From Actinomadura luteofluorescens (GTDB lineage: Bacteria; Actinomycetota; Actinomycetes; Streptosporangiales; Streptosporangiaceae), in assembly GCF_013409365.1 (NCBI RefSeq), contig NZ_JACCBA010000001.1, positions 620,001-684,000 of the forward strand: 64,000 nucleotides of DNA, written 5' to 3'. This document shows positions 49,596 to 58,761 of the stretch, in pieces (position 1 is the first letter of the stretch; every line of letters starts with the position of its first letter). The notes beneath the pieces are model-generated. The model was not told the origin of the DNA. It made no database searches and saw only the letters and a program-made list of their open reading frames with translations. A program made the translations under genes and the position numbers.

Positions 49596-50315
49596 TCAGG
49601 AAAGTGGTTCGCCGCCGTCGATGTGCAGGGTCTGGCCGGTGAGGAAGGTGCTGGTCATGGCGTACAGGACGGCGTCGGCGACGTCGGCGGCGGTGCCGAC
49701 GCGCCGGGCCGGGTTACGGGCGCTCATCTCGGCGAAGTAGTCCGCCTTGCCTTGTTCGCCCAAGGCGTCCCAGGCTCCGGTGTCGATCACGCCGGGAGAG
49801 ACGGCGTTCACCCTGATGGGGGCCAGTTCCAGTGCGAGGGAACGGGCGAGGACGTCGGCGGCGCCGTTGGTGACGGCCACCCCGAGCGTGCCGGCCGTGA
49901 TCTTCACCGCGGCGACGCCGGAGAAGACGACGAACGATCCCGCCTCGGTCATCCGGGGGGCCAGGTGCTTGGCCAGCATGAGCGGGCCGATCACCTTCGT
50001 GTCGAACGACAGCCGGACGGCCTCCCGGTCGAGGTCGGCCAGCCGTCCCCGGGCTCGCGCCGACGCGGTGGACACCACATGGTCGATGCCGCCGAGCCGT
50101 TCGCCCAGTGCGGCGATCGAGGAATCATCGGTCACGTCGACGGTCTCGGTCCTGATGGCGGGCTCCCCGGCGTAGGCAGCGGCCAGGGTGTCCTTGTCGC
50201 GGCCGGCGGCGATGACCTGTGCGCCCGCGTCGCGGGCGGCCACCGCGACCGCGCGGGCGATTCCACCGGCCCGTCCCACCACCAGCACGCTCTGACCGTC
50301 CAGCAGTCCGGTCAC
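49596..50315 (-). CDS. Atypical SDR-family protein without YxxxK
   Basis: This 239-aa Rossmann protein has nucleotide loop VVGRAGGIARAVAVAARDAG and C-terminal SDR features (LALELAPIRVNAVSPGVIDT, GQTLHIDGG). The catalytic Tyr-Lys are missing: the region reads GVAVTNGAADVLARSLALEL where YxxxK should be. Some SDR subgroups are naturally of this kind. The start overlaps the hydrolase stop by four bases. It is a member of the 51.2-44.5 kb operon. Confidence 0.85.
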   Translation of the reverse strand: MTGLLDGQSVLVVGRAGGIARAVAVAARDAGAQVIAAGRDKDTLAAAYAGEPAIRTETVDVTDDSSIAALGERLGGIDHVVSTASARARGRLADLDREAVRLSFDTKVIGPLMLAKHLAPRMTEAGSFVVFSGVAAVKITAGTLGVAVTNGAADVLARSLALELAPIRVNAVSPGVIDTGAWDALGEQGKADYFAEMSARNPARRVGTAADVADAVLYAMTSTFLTGQTLHIDGGEPLS

Positions 50316-51178
50316 GGCAACGTCCTGCCCAGGAACCCGCGGATGTGGGCCGCGGCGACGTCCAGGTGGCTTTCCAGCAGGAAGTGGCCTGCGTCCAGCA
50401 GGTGGATCTCAGCGCCGGGCGCGTCCTTCGCGAACGCCAGCGCGCCCTCGGGCCGGAAGATCTCGTCGCCCCGGCCCCACACCGCCAGCACCGGCACCCC
50501 GCTGGCCCGGAGCCAGGCGTGCAACTTCGGATACAGCGGCAGATTGCCGGCGTAGTCGGCGAGCAGCGCCAACTGCACCAGATCATTGCCCGGCCGGGAC
50601 ACCTGGGCGAAGTCGTGGTTCCAGGTATCCGGGCTGACCAGGGTCTCATCGGGCACGCCGTGCAGGTACTGCCAACGAATCGCCTCAAGAGTCAGCGCCT
50701 GCCGTACGCCCGCCTCGGTCTGCGGGTTCTGGTCGCGCCAGTACTCCCTCACCGGCTTCCAGAACTCCTCCGCGAAACCCGCTTCGTAGCCGTTGCCGCT
50801 CTGGGTGATGACCGCGGTGACCGCATCCGGATTTCCCAGCGCGAGCCGCCAGCCCACCGGCGCCCCGTAGTCCTGGACGTACAGTGCGTACCGGTCGGCC
50901 CCGAGCTGGTCCAGCAGCTCCTCGGTCAGCCCGGCCAGGGCGTCGAAGGTGTAGTCGAACTCGTCGGCGGCGGGCGCGTCGGACAGGCCGAACCCGAGAT
51001 GGTCGGGGGCGATCACGCGATAGCGGTCGGCCAGCGGCGGGATCAGATGGCGGAACATGAAAGAGCTGGTCGGGAAGCCGTGCAGCAGCACTACGGCAGG
51101 CGCCGCGGCCGGACCCGCCTCCCGGTAGAACAGCCGCCGACCGTTGACGGTCGCGTAGCGGTGATGGACGGTTGTCAT
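50312..51178 (-). CDS. Alpha/beta-hydrolase with Asp nucleophile (haloalkane dehalogenase/epoxide hydrolase-like)
   Basis: This 288-aa enzyme has HGFPTSSFMFRHLIPPLA, then VQDYGAPVG with Asp103 at the nucleophile elbow, Asp in WGRGDEIFRP and catalytic His in LDAGHFLLESH. Asp nucleophiles mark dehalogenases, epoxide hydrolases and fluoroacetate hydrolases. The ATG at 51178 is chosen as nearest the conserved start. It is the first gene of the leftward redox operon, divergent from the LuxR gene 84 bp away. Confidence 0.92.
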   Translation of the reverse strand: MTTVHHRYATVNGRRLFYREAGPAAAPAVVLLHGFPTSSFMFRHLIPPLADRYRVIAPDHLGFGLSDAPAADEFDYTFDALAGLTEELLDQLGADRYALYVQDYGAPVGWRLALGNPDAVTAVITQSGNGYEAGFAEEFWKPVREYWRDQNPQTEAGVRQALTLEAIRWQYLHGVPDETLVSPDTWNHDFAQVSRPGNDLVQLALLADYAGNLPLYPKLHAWLRASGVPVLAVWGRGDEIFRPEGALAFAKDAPGAEIHLLDAGHFLLESHLDVAAAHIRGFLGRTLP

Positions 51179-51221
51179 GCCTTCAGCCTGAGTCGGCGGC
51201 GACGGTCCGGCATCCCCCGGC

Positions 51222-51241
51222 CGGGTAGCCATGACGGGTAG
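51222..51241. promoter_or_regulatory. Direct repeat CGGGTAG between the operon and the LuxR gene
   Basis: Two copies of CGGGTAG (51222-51228 and 51235-51241) are separated by six bases in the 84-bp divergent promoter region. The spacing of 13 bases start to start would place them on nearly one face of the helix. They are a candidate binding site of the LuxR-family activator. Confidence 0.4.
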
Positions 51242-51262
51242 TGCCCCGGCCGACCGGATAGC

Positions 51263-54040
51263 GTGTCAGCCGTGCATCTGCCCGGAGGCGACGCGGACTT
51301 GACCGGCCGTCACGCCGAATGCGGAGCGCTCGACCAGCTGGTCGCGGCGATCGTGCAGGTCGGTGAAAGCCGGGCGCTGGTGCTGCATGGCGAGGCCGGT
51401 GTGGGCAAGACGGCCCTGCTCGACTACCTGGCCGAGCACGCCCCGGGCTGCCGGGTGGCGCGCGCCGCCGGCGTCCAGTCGGAGATGGAACTGGCGTTCG
51501 CCGGCCTGCACCAGTTGTGCGCGCCCATGCTGGACCGGCTGGAGGCCCTGCCGCCGCCGCAGCGCGATGGGCTGCGCACCGCGTTCGGCCTGAACACCGG
51601 GCCGCCGCCGGACCGGTTCCTGATCGGCCTTGCCGTACTCAGCCTGCTGTCCCAGGTCGCCGAGGAACGGCCGCTGGTGTGCCTGGTCGATGACGAGCAG
51701 TGGCTCGACCAGGCCTCGGCGCAGGCCCTGGCGTTCGCCGCCCGGCGCCTCGGATCGGAATCGGTCGGCCTGGTGTTCGCGGCCCGGACGCCGAGCGTCG
51801 ACCTCGCGGGGCTGCCGGAGCTGGCGGTCACCGGCCTGCGGGACGAGGGCGCGCGCACGCTGCTGGATTCGGTACTGACCGGGCCGATCGACGGGCGGAT
51901 CAGGGATCAGATCATCGCCGAGACGCGCGGCAACCCGCTGGCACTCCTGGAGCTGCCGCGGGGCCTGACCGCGGCGGAACTGGCCGGCGGATTCGGCCTC
52001 CCCGGCCCGGCACCGCTCGCGGGCAGCATCGAGGAAGGCTTCCGGCGGCGCATCGGCGCGCTTCCGCACCAGACCCGGCGGCTACTGTCACTCGCGGCGG
52101 CCGACCCGACCGGCGATCCGGCGCTGGTCTGGAGAGCGGCCGTCAGGCTCGGGATCGGCGCCGGCGCGGCGGCACCCGCGGCCGACGCCGGCCTGGCCGA
52201 GCTCGGCACCCGCGTGCGGTTCTGCCATCCGCTGGCCCGCTCCGCCGCCTACCATTCGGCGTCCACCCACGACAGGCAGCGGGCGCACCAGGCCCTGGCC
52301 GAAGTCACCGACCAGCAGCTCGATCCCGACCGGCGCGCCTGGCACCAGGCGCGAGCGGCCCCCGGCCCGGACGAGGACATCGCGACCGAGCTGGAACGCT
52401 CGGCCGGGCGAGCGCTCGCGCGCGGCGGCCTCGCCGCGGCGGCCGCGTTCCTGAACCAGGCGGCCGCACTCACGCTCGATCCGGCGCGACGAGCCGAGCG
52501 GGCGCTGGCCGCCGCCCAAGCCAAGATCCAGGCGGGTGCGCTCGACGCGGCGCGGGATCTGCTGGCCATGGCGGAGTCCGGGCCGCTCGGCCGCTACCAG
52601 CGGGCGAGTATCGACCTGATGCGAGCCCAGCTCGCGTTCATCACCAGCCGAGGGGCGCAGGCCCCGCCGCTCCTGCTGCGGGCGGCCGAGAAACTCGAAC
52701 CCGTCGACCCTGAGCTGTCCCGCGCGACGTACCTCGACGCGATCTCGGCCGCGATCTTCACCGGTCGGCTGGCCGAACCCGGCAGCGGCATCCTGGAGGT
52801 GGCCCGCCAGGCCCGTACGGCTCCGCCGGCAGCACACGCCCCGCGCGCACCCGACCTGCTCCTGGACGGCCTGACCGCACATTTCAACGACGGGTATGCG
52901 GCAGGTTTCCCGCTGCTGCGCGAGTCCCTGGCCGTCTTCGGTGACGGCATGTCGGCCGAAGAGGAACTGCACTGGCTGTGGCTGGCGTCCACCTCGGCGG
53001 CGCTGCGAGTCTGGGACTACGACCGCTGGGACGCGCTCTCCGTCCGCCATGTCCGGCTGGCCCGCGACACCGGAGCGCTCAGCGAGCTTCCACTCGCCCT
53101 GACCTCCCGTACCTACGCCCTGCTGCTCGCCGGCGATCTGACGGCCGCGGTGACGCTGACCGACGAGATCCAGACGGTCAAAGAGGCGACCGGAAGCGGG
53201 CTCGCGCCCTACGGCGCCTTCGGCCTGGCCGCGCTCCGCGGCGATGAGGCCAGAGCACTGGCCCTGATCGACGCCACCGTGGAAGACGCGGCCCGGCGCG
53301 GGGAGGGAGTCGGGATCACCTTCGCCGAATGGGCGAACGCGATGCTCAACAACGGCCTCGGCCGCTACGACAAGGCCGCCGCGGCGGCGCGACGCGCCTG
53401 CGCCTTCGACGACGACCTGGGCTCGCTGGTCTGGGCGGTACCCGAACTCATCGAGGCCGCCGCCCGCACCGGCATGGCCGAAGCCGCGGCGTGGGCCGGC
53501 GACCGTCTCGAGGAGATGGCCGGCGCCACCGACACCGACTGGGGACTCGGGATTCTGGCCCGCTCGCGCGCGCTGCTGACCGAGGGTGAGACGGCCGACC
53601 GCCTGTACCGCGAGTCGATCACCCGCCTCGGCAAGACCCGGCTCCGCCCCGACCTCGCCCGCGCCCACCTCCTGTACGGGGAATGGCTCCGCCGCCGACG
53701 CCGCCGCCTCGACGCACGCGAGCAACTGCGCACCGCCCACGACATGCTCGAAACCATGGGCATGGCGGGATTCGCCGAACGGGCACGACGCGAACTCCGG
53801 GCCACCGGCGCGACCGCCCACCAACGCGCCCGGCCCACCAGGCAGCAGGAACTGACCGCCCAAGAGGCCCAGATCGCCCGCCTGGCCCGCGACGGGCTGT
53901 CCAACCCCGAGATCGGCACCCGCCTCTACATCAGCGCGCACACCGTCCAGTACCACCTGCGAAAGGTCTTCACCAAGCTCGGCATCACCTCCCGCGGCCA
54001 ACTCGACCGCGTCCTGCCCAGCGACCCCCGATCGCAATGA
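51263..54040 (+). CDS. Large LuxR-family (LAL-type) ATPase regulator
   Basis: This 925-aa regulator has an AAA-type ATPase with Walker A HGEAGVGKT (42-50) and Walker B PLVCLVDDEQWLD (137-149). A long TPR-like helical middle follows (about 350-850; Ala/Leu-rich helices such as ERALAAAQAKIQAGALDAAR). The C-terminal LuxR HTH is LTAQEAQIARLARDGLSNPE then ISAHTVQYHLRKVFTKLGI. The start is the GTG at 51263 or a second GTG at 51272. LAL proteins bind ATP and an inducer, then activate nearby operons. The divergent redox operon is the obvious target. Confidence 0.94.
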   Translation: MSAVHLPGGDADLTGRHAECGALDQLVAAIVQVGESRALVLHGEAGVGKTALLDYLAEHAPGCRVARAAGVQSEMELAFAGLHQLCAPMLDRLEALPPPQRDGLRTAFGLNTGPPPDRFLIGLAVLSLLSQVAEERPLVCLVDDEQWLDQASAQALAFAARRLGSESVGLVFAARTPSVDLAGLPELAVTGLRDEGARTLLDSVLTGPIDGRIRDQIIAETRGNPLALLELPRGLTAAELAGGFGLPGPAPLAGSIEEGFRRRIGALPHQTRRLLSLAAADPTGDPALVWRAAVRLGIGAGAAAPAADAGLAELGTRVRFCHPLARSAAYHSASTHDRQRAHQALAEVTDQQLDPDRRAWHQARAAPGPDEDIATELERSAGRALARGGLAAAAAFLNQAAALTLDPARRAERALAAAQAKIQAGALDAARDLLAMAESGPLGRYQRASIDLMRAQLAFITSRGAQAPPLLLRAAEKLEPVDPELSRATYLDAISAAIFTGRLAEPGSGILEVARQARTAPPAAHAPRAPDLLLDGLTAHFNDGYAAGFPLLRESLAVFGDGMSAEEELHWLWLASTSAALRVWDYDRWDALSVRHVRLARDTGALSELPLALTSRTYALLLAGDLTAAVTLTDEIQTVKEATGSGLAPYGAFGLAALRGDEARALALIDATVEDAARRGEGVGITFAEWANAMLNNGLGRYDKAAAAARRACAFDDDLGSLVWAVPELIEAAARTGMAEAAAWAGDRLEEMAGATDTDWGLGILARSRALLTEGETADRLYRESITRLGKTRLRPDLARAHLLYGEWLRRRRRRLDAREQLRTAHDMLETMGMAGFAERARRELRATGATAHQRARPTRQQELTAQEAQIARLARDGLSNPEIGTRLYISAHTVQYHLRKVFTKLGITSRGQLDRVLPSDPRSQ

Positions 54041-54217
54041 GGCGGGATGCGCAGGGACGAGTCCCCCGATGAGGCCTGATCGTCGAGGATCTGGCCGGTC
54101 TCTCGGCCGATGCCGGGTGATCGCGCTGGTCCTGATGTGCGACGGTCGACGAGCGCGGGGTGGGCGTGTGGTCGGCCGTGCTGGAATCTCGTGGGCGCTG
54201 AGACGGTTGACGTGGGT

Positions 54218-55240
54218 GTGAAGAAGATCGGTTTTCTCTCGTTCGGTCACTGGAGTGACACCGCGGGGTCGCGGACCCGGTCGGCGGCGGACGCCCTGCT
54301 GCAGTCGGTCGATCTCGCCGTGGCCGCGGAGGAACTGGGCGCCGACGGCGCCTACTTCCGTGTGCACCACTTCGCCAGGCAGCTGGCCTCGCCCTTTCCG
54401 CTGCTCTCCGCGATCGGCGCGAAGACCTCGCGCATCGAGATCGGCACGGGCGTGATCGACATGCGTTACGAGAACCCGATGTACTTCGCCGAGGACGCCG
54501 GGGCCGCCGACCTGATCTCCGGTGGGCGGTTGCAGCTCGGCATCAGCCGGGGATCACCGGAACAGGTCGTCGACGGGTGGCGGTACTTCGGGTACGAGCC
54601 GTCCGAGGGCGACACCGATGCCGACATGGCGCGCATGCACACCGAGGTCCTGCTCACGGTGCTGCAGGGCAGAGGCTTCGCCCAGCCGAACCCGCGGCCG
54701 ATGTTCCCCAACCCGCCAGGGCTCCTGCGCGTCGAACCGCACTCCGAGGGACTGCGCGACCGCATCTGGTGGGGTTCGGGTTCGAACGCCACCAGCGTGT
54801 GGGCGGGCCAGCTGGGCATGAACCTGCAAAGCTCCACGCTCAAGGACGACGAGACCGGCGAGCCGCTGCACGTCCAGCAGCGCAAGCAGATCGAGGCCTA
54901 CCGGCAGGCGTGGAAGGACGCCGGGCACCAACGCGAGCCGCGCGTGTCGGTCAGCCGCAGCATCTTCGCGCTGACCAGCGATCTCGACCGTGCCTACTTC
55001 GGCCGCGACGCCGACTCTGACGACCACATCGGGATGATCGACGAGAACACCAGGGCCATCTTCGGGCGCTCCTACGCGGCCGAGCCGGACGTGCTGGTCA
55101 AGCAGCTCGCGGGCGACGAGGCCATCCAGGCCGCGGACACACTCCTGCTCACGGTCCCCAACCAGCTCGGCGTGGACTACAACGCACACGTCCTGGAGAA
55201 CATCCTGACCCACGTCGCACCCGAACTCGGCTGGCGCTGA
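54218..55240 (+). CDS. Luciferase-like (LLM class) flavin-dependent monooxygenase
   Basis: This 340-aa TIM-barrel monooxygenase begins KKIGFLSFGHW and continues with SVDLAVAAEELGADGAYFRV, HHFARQL, IEIGTGVIDM, and SGGRLQLGISRGSPEQVVDG, the bacterial-luciferase pattern. It would use FMNH2 or F420H2 supplied by a reductase. The GTG at 54218 (or 54212) is the likely start; the longer open frame adds 36 Arg/Trp-rich residues without family similarity. It stands alone and converges with the MFS gene. Confidence 0.9.
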   Translation: MKKIGFLSFGHWSDTAGSRTRSAADALLQSVDLAVAAEELGADGAYFRVHHFARQLASPFPLLSAIGAKTSRIEIGTGVIDMRYENPMYFAEDAGAADLISGGRLQLGISRGSPEQVVDGWRYFGYEPSEGDTDADMARMHTEVLLTVLQGRGFAQPNPRPMFPNPPGLLRVEPHSEGLRDRIWWGSGSNATSVWAGQLGMNLQSSTLKDDETGEPLHVQQRKQIEAYRQAWKDAGHQREPRVSVSRSIFALTSDLDRAYFGRDADSDDHIGMIDENTRAIFGRSYAAEPDVLVKQLAGDEAIQAADTLLLTVPNQLGVDYNAHVLENILTHVAPELGWR

Positions 55241-55263
55241 AGCCACAGCCAGCGCCCCACGCT

Positions 55264-55278
55264 CCCGGCGGCGCCGGG
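55264..55278. terminator. Short GC hairpin between converging genes
   Basis: CCCGGC and GCCGGG with a three-base loop lie just after the monooxygenase stop. Several more GC-rich inverted pieces follow up to the MFS stop at 55403. The region probably ends both transcripts. Confidence 0.4.
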
Positions 55279-55402
55279 CACCCCGAGGCCGCCCCGGCCC
55301 TGACGGTCCTCCGCGGCGGCCCGGGACCGCAGGCAGTATGCGAACGCATGTGGGCACCGCTGGCTTGTCGGGCAGGGGCACCGTTGGGTCCTGGCCGGTG
55401 TG

Positions 55403-57031
55403 TCAGGCGTCGGCAGGCTGGACGGCCGCACCCTCGGCGGCGCCGGCGGTCCGCTTGGTGTCCACGCCGAACACCGCGACGACCAAAACCGCGAGCAGCA
55501 GCGGCACCGCCCCGAGCAACGCGGTCGTGTTGATCGACGGCACCGTCGCGCCCGCCACCAGCACGACCGTGACGGCGACGCCGCCGAGTTTGCCGACGCC
55601 CGCCGACAGTCCCGACCCGCGCGAGCGGATCCGCGTCGGGTAGATCTCCGAGCTGTAGGCGGCCAGGACAGCCGCGATCGTCGCGGTGCCCACGATCGGG
55701 CCGGCCAGGAGCACATAGAGCCAGGCACGGTCGTGCGCGAGATGCTCGCCAGAAACCGAGAACGCCACCAGGGCCGCCGCGACCAGGGCGGTCAACATGA
55801 TGATCGTCTTCTTGGCGCTCCACAGCCCGTACATCGCGGCGGCGACGAACACCAGCGGCAGCCCGAGCAGCGAGGAGTCGCGCAGCGCCGCGTCCGCCGT
55901 CTTCTGCGCCAGTCCGAGTTTCTGCAGGTTGGACGGGATCCACAACTGGAACCCGTAGGTCACCAGCCCGATGCCCAGGCCGAGCACCACCACGGCGATG
56001 CTGAGCCCGGCGAACGGCGGCCGGAACAGCGGGGTGAACCCGGCGCCGTGCGCGGCCTCCCTGCGCTCCTCGGCGGCGTCGGTGTCCGGGTCGGCGGCGG
56101 GCGCCTCGACCGCGCCGTACCGTGCCATGATCGCGCGGGCCTCGTCCTCCCGGCCGTGCGCGAGCAGGAACCGCGGCGACTCGGGTATCCAGCGGTTCAG
56201 CGCGATGAGGAGCACGCCCGTCGGCATCCCCAGCAGCCAAAGGATCCGCCACGAGTAGTGCGGGACCAGCGCCGACGACAGCGAGCTGGTGATCGAGTAG
56301 GCCAGCGCCAGGTTCCCGCCGATCAGCACCATCACCCAGCCCCGGTGCCGGCCCGGGATCATCTCCGCCAGCAGCGAGAACGTGATCGGCAGCATCCCAC
56401 CGGCGGCCAGCCCCATCATCAGGCACATCGCCAGGTTCCACCAGAACGACGGCATCGCCCCGCACACCGCGGTGGTCACGAACATCACCCCGGCCAGCAG
56501 GATCGACGACCGCCGCCCGATGTGGTCGCCGAGCCACCCCCACAGGAACGACCCGAGCACCGTTCCCGTGAGGCCGAACAGCGGCAGGAGCGCGACCGGC
56601 CAATGCCCGCCCGGGTTCAGCGCCGACTTCAGCCCGTACTCCTTGCCCATCCCGGGCGCCACGAACGACAGCGTGATCGGCTTCATCGCGTCGATCGTCA
56701 CCGCCGTCGTCATCACCAGGACGAGGCCGATGTGAGCCGGCCGGAACGGCGCGTCGTGCGCGGCACGGATCCGGGCCGCGCCCTCGCGCCGGGACGCCGC
56801 GAGCCCTCGCGGGAGCAGCCCGTAGGTGGTGAGCGCGAGCCCCACGACGATCAGCGCCATACCGGTGACCATCGGGGCGTCCATCGCCATCCCGCGCATG
56901 TGGTAGTGCATGTCGGCCGAGCCGATGTACATCGGAAGGTGCAGCGCCACCCCCGCCACGCAGGCCAGGAACCCGGTCCAGAAGGCCGGCGGGTGGGCGA
57001 ACGTGATGCCGCCCATGGGACGTGTTCGCAT
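55403..57031 (-). CDS. MFS transporter (metabolite:H+ symporter type)
   Basis: This 542-aa transporter has an unusual first part: two helices (FWTGFLACVAGVALHLPMYI and APMVTGMALIVVGLALTTYG) with a His-rich loop HYHMRGMAMDAP, before the 12-helix MFS body. Motif A is LWGWLGDHIGRRSSILL and the sugar-porter-like loop is IPESPRFLLAHGREDEA. The second half has SEIYPTRIRSRGSGLSAGVG. AAAGGAGA is four bases before the ATG at 57031, which decides the start. Relatives carry organic acids or aromatic compounds; the true substrate is unknown. Confidence 0.9.
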   Translation of the reverse strand: MRTRPMGGITFAHPPAFWTGFLACVAGVALHLPMYIGSADMHYHMRGMAMDAPMVTGMALIVVGLALTTYGLLPRGLAASRREGAARIRAAHDAPFRPAHIGLVLVMTTAVTIDAMKPITLSFVAPGMGKEYGLKSALNPGGHWPVALLPLFGLTGTVLGSFLWGWLGDHIGRRSSILLAGVMFVTTAVCGAMPSFWWNLAMCLMMGLAAGGMLPITFSLLAEMIPGRHRGWVMVLIGGNLALAYSITSSLSSALVPHYSWRILWLLGMPTGVLLIALNRWIPESPRFLLAHGREDEARAIMARYGAVEAPAADPDTDAAEERREAAHGAGFTPLFRPPFAGLSIAVVVLGLGIGLVTYGFQLWIPSNLQKLGLAQKTADAALRDSSLLGLPLVFVAAAMYGLWSAKKTIIMLTALVAAALVAFSVSGEHLAHDRAWLYVLLAGPIVGTATIAAVLAAYSSEIYPTRIRSRGSGLSAGVGKLGGVAVTVVLVAGATVPSINTTALLGAVPLLLAVLVVAVFGVDTKRTAGAAEGAAVQPADA

Positions 57032-57146
57032 CTGTCTCCTTTCGGGGACACGGCCGGGACAGCGGCCGATGTCGATCATGGTCGAGACTGACCGAGGGGA
57101 CGTGGGACGCCCTGTCCGGTGCCCGTCTGAATCCCCCCGGACCGGA

Positions 57147-58256
57147 TCAGATCTTCCGGTTGGACTCGAAGCGGAGCGTGCGCGCCAGCCCCACCCGCAC
57201 GGTCGCGCCCGGCGCCAGCTCCAGCGGGGCGTCCGGCGCGAGCCGGACGAACTCGGTCTCGCCGGGGCCGCGCACGGCGGTGCCGTTCGCCGAGCCGAGG
57301 TCGACGACGTTGACCTGCCACTCCTCCAACCGGACCAGCGCGTGCCGCCGCGAGATCGACTCCTCGGCGTCGGCCATCCGCAGCGGGTGCGCCCGTCCGT
57401 CGGTCACCTCCGGGGCCCGGTCGGGCAGCCGCCCGATCAGCTGGTCGTCCTCCAGCGGGACCGTCTGCCCGTCGTCCAGCAGCAGCACGCCGAGCGGCGG
57501 CCGCGGGCCGCGGAACGGCAACAGCGTCAACTGCAGCATCGAGATGCCGCACACGGCGCAGTAATGCGCGCGCGGATCGTTGAAATGCTCGTTCTTGCAG
57601 TTGACGCCGAGGACCGGCGGGCCGCCCGGACGCCGTTTGGGCTGTTTGCGGATAAGGCTGACCCTTTCCTGCGGGGCGGCCTCGTCCAGCATCGTCCTCA
57701 GCTGCTCAGGCGCGACGGCCCGCGGCCCGCCCGCCGCCGGCTGGTCGGCCCGCGCCGCGGAGTCCCCCGCCGGGCGCCGCACCGACCGGCGCAGCCCCCC
57801 GCCGCGCGTCACGCCCGACCCCAGCCGCAGCCGCGGCTCGGCCCGTCCCGCGCCGGGCAGTGTCAGCTCCAGGCTCGCCACCGGGCCCTCCACGACCCGG
57901 TCGGCGGCCCCGTGCGGGTCGCCTCCGATCCGGACCTCGCGCCCATCGGCGAGCATCACCCGCGCCGCGGCGTCCCCGCTGACCAGCACCGCGAACCCGG
58001 TCCGCCCTGCGGGGCCGGCGAGCGCGCAGGCCAGCGGACGGTTCCCGTGCTGCGCCGCCAGCACCCGCGCCGCGCGGCGCACCAGCGCCGGACCGTCACC
58101 GCCGCCGGCGGCGACCTGTTCCAGCGCGGCCAGCAGCCCGTCCACCAGCGCCGCGGTCACCGCGTCCGGGGCGGCGCACACCAGCGACAGCTCGCCCTCC
58201 TGCGCGACCAGCCCGTCCCCGGCCAGCGGCCGGGCGACCCCCCCGGGGCCCGCCAC
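57147..58256 (-). CDS. FHA-domain protein with zinc ribbon
   Basis: This 369-aa protein has residues 1-145 as a Gly/Ala-rich domain of unknown type (DGLLAALEQVAAGGGDGPALV). Residues 220-236 are a zinc-ribbon-like element, CKNEHFNDPRAHYCAVCG. Residues 257-365 are an FHA domain with GR (275), SRRH (302-305) and NGT (324-326), the phospho-Thr-binding residues. FHA proteins read Ser/Thr kinase signals, and a PknB-type kinase is at 40.5 kb. The GTG start follows the stop of the small membrane protein directly. It is the third gene of the flavoprotein-membrane-FHA module. Confidence 0.88.
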   Translation of the reverse strand: MAGPGGVARPLAGDGLVAQEGELSLVCAAPDAVTAALVDGLLAALEQVAAGGGDGPALVRRAARVLAAQHGNRPLACALAGPAGRTGFAVLVSGDAAARVMLADGREVRIGGDPHGAADRVVEGPVASLELTLPGAGRAEPRLRLGSGVTRGGGLRRSVRRPAGDSAARADQPAAGGPRAVAPEQLRTMLDEAAPQERVSLIRKQPKRRPGGPPVLGVNCKNEHFNDPRAHYCAVCGISMLQLTLLPFRGPRPPLGVLLLDDGQTVPLEDDQLIGRLPDRAPEVTDGRAHPLRMADAEESISRRHALVRLEEWQVNVVDLGSANGTAVRGPGETEFVRLAPDAPLELAPGATVRVGLARTLRFESNRKI

Positions 58257-58694
58257 TCACAGCACCCGCCCGCCGCGCAGCCTCCACTGCACGAACAGCA
58301 CCCGCATCGGGCCGTTGACGAAGAGCCACTGTCCGAGCCACACGAACGTGAACATCGTCCAGAACGTGGACGCGGCGACATGCTCGCCGCCGGGGACAAG
58401 CCCTGCGTCGACCAGCAGCCACATCACCAGCCCCTCCGGCACGATCGTGACCAGGCCGAACAGGGTCGGCCAGTCTTTGTCCCAGCGGAACTGCATCAGC
58501 AGGTGGTACACCAGCTCCCACCCCAGGCCCACCACGATGACCGCGAGAAGGATCAGGTAAGCCGTCCTGTAGGTCGCGCCGATCGACCCGGACGTGCCGG
58601 GCAGCACCGGCACGATCAGGCCGGTCAGCACGACGCCGACGGTGGCCAGCACGAAGATCCTCGTCTGCAGGCGTCCGGCGAGGGTGGGGATCAT
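58257..58694 (-). CDS. Small membrane protein of the FHA module
   Basis: This 145-aa protein has three or four membrane helices (RIFVLATVGVVLTGLIVPVL, YLILLAVIVVGLGWELVYHL, FGLVTIVPEGLVMWLLVDAG, FWTMFTFVWLGQWLFV). No known family is recognised. The loop QFRWDKDWPTLFG is charged and faces the cytosol by the positive-inside rule. GGAGTG lies before the ATG. It sits between the flavoprotein and the FHA gene and may anchor them. Confidence 0.78.
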   Translation of the reverse strand: MIPTLAGRLQTRIFVLATVGVVLTGLIVPVLPGTSGSIGATYRTAYLILLAVIVVGLGWELVYHLLMQFRWDKDWPTLFGLVTIVPEGLVMWLLVDAGLVPGGEHVAASTFWTMFTFVWLGQWLFVNGPMRVLFVQWRLRGGRVL

Positions 58695-58761
58695 GGGAGC
58701 ACTCCTGACGTCGGGGGACGGGGCGGTGAGGTACCCGGTGGCCGGGCCACGGGGAACCCGG

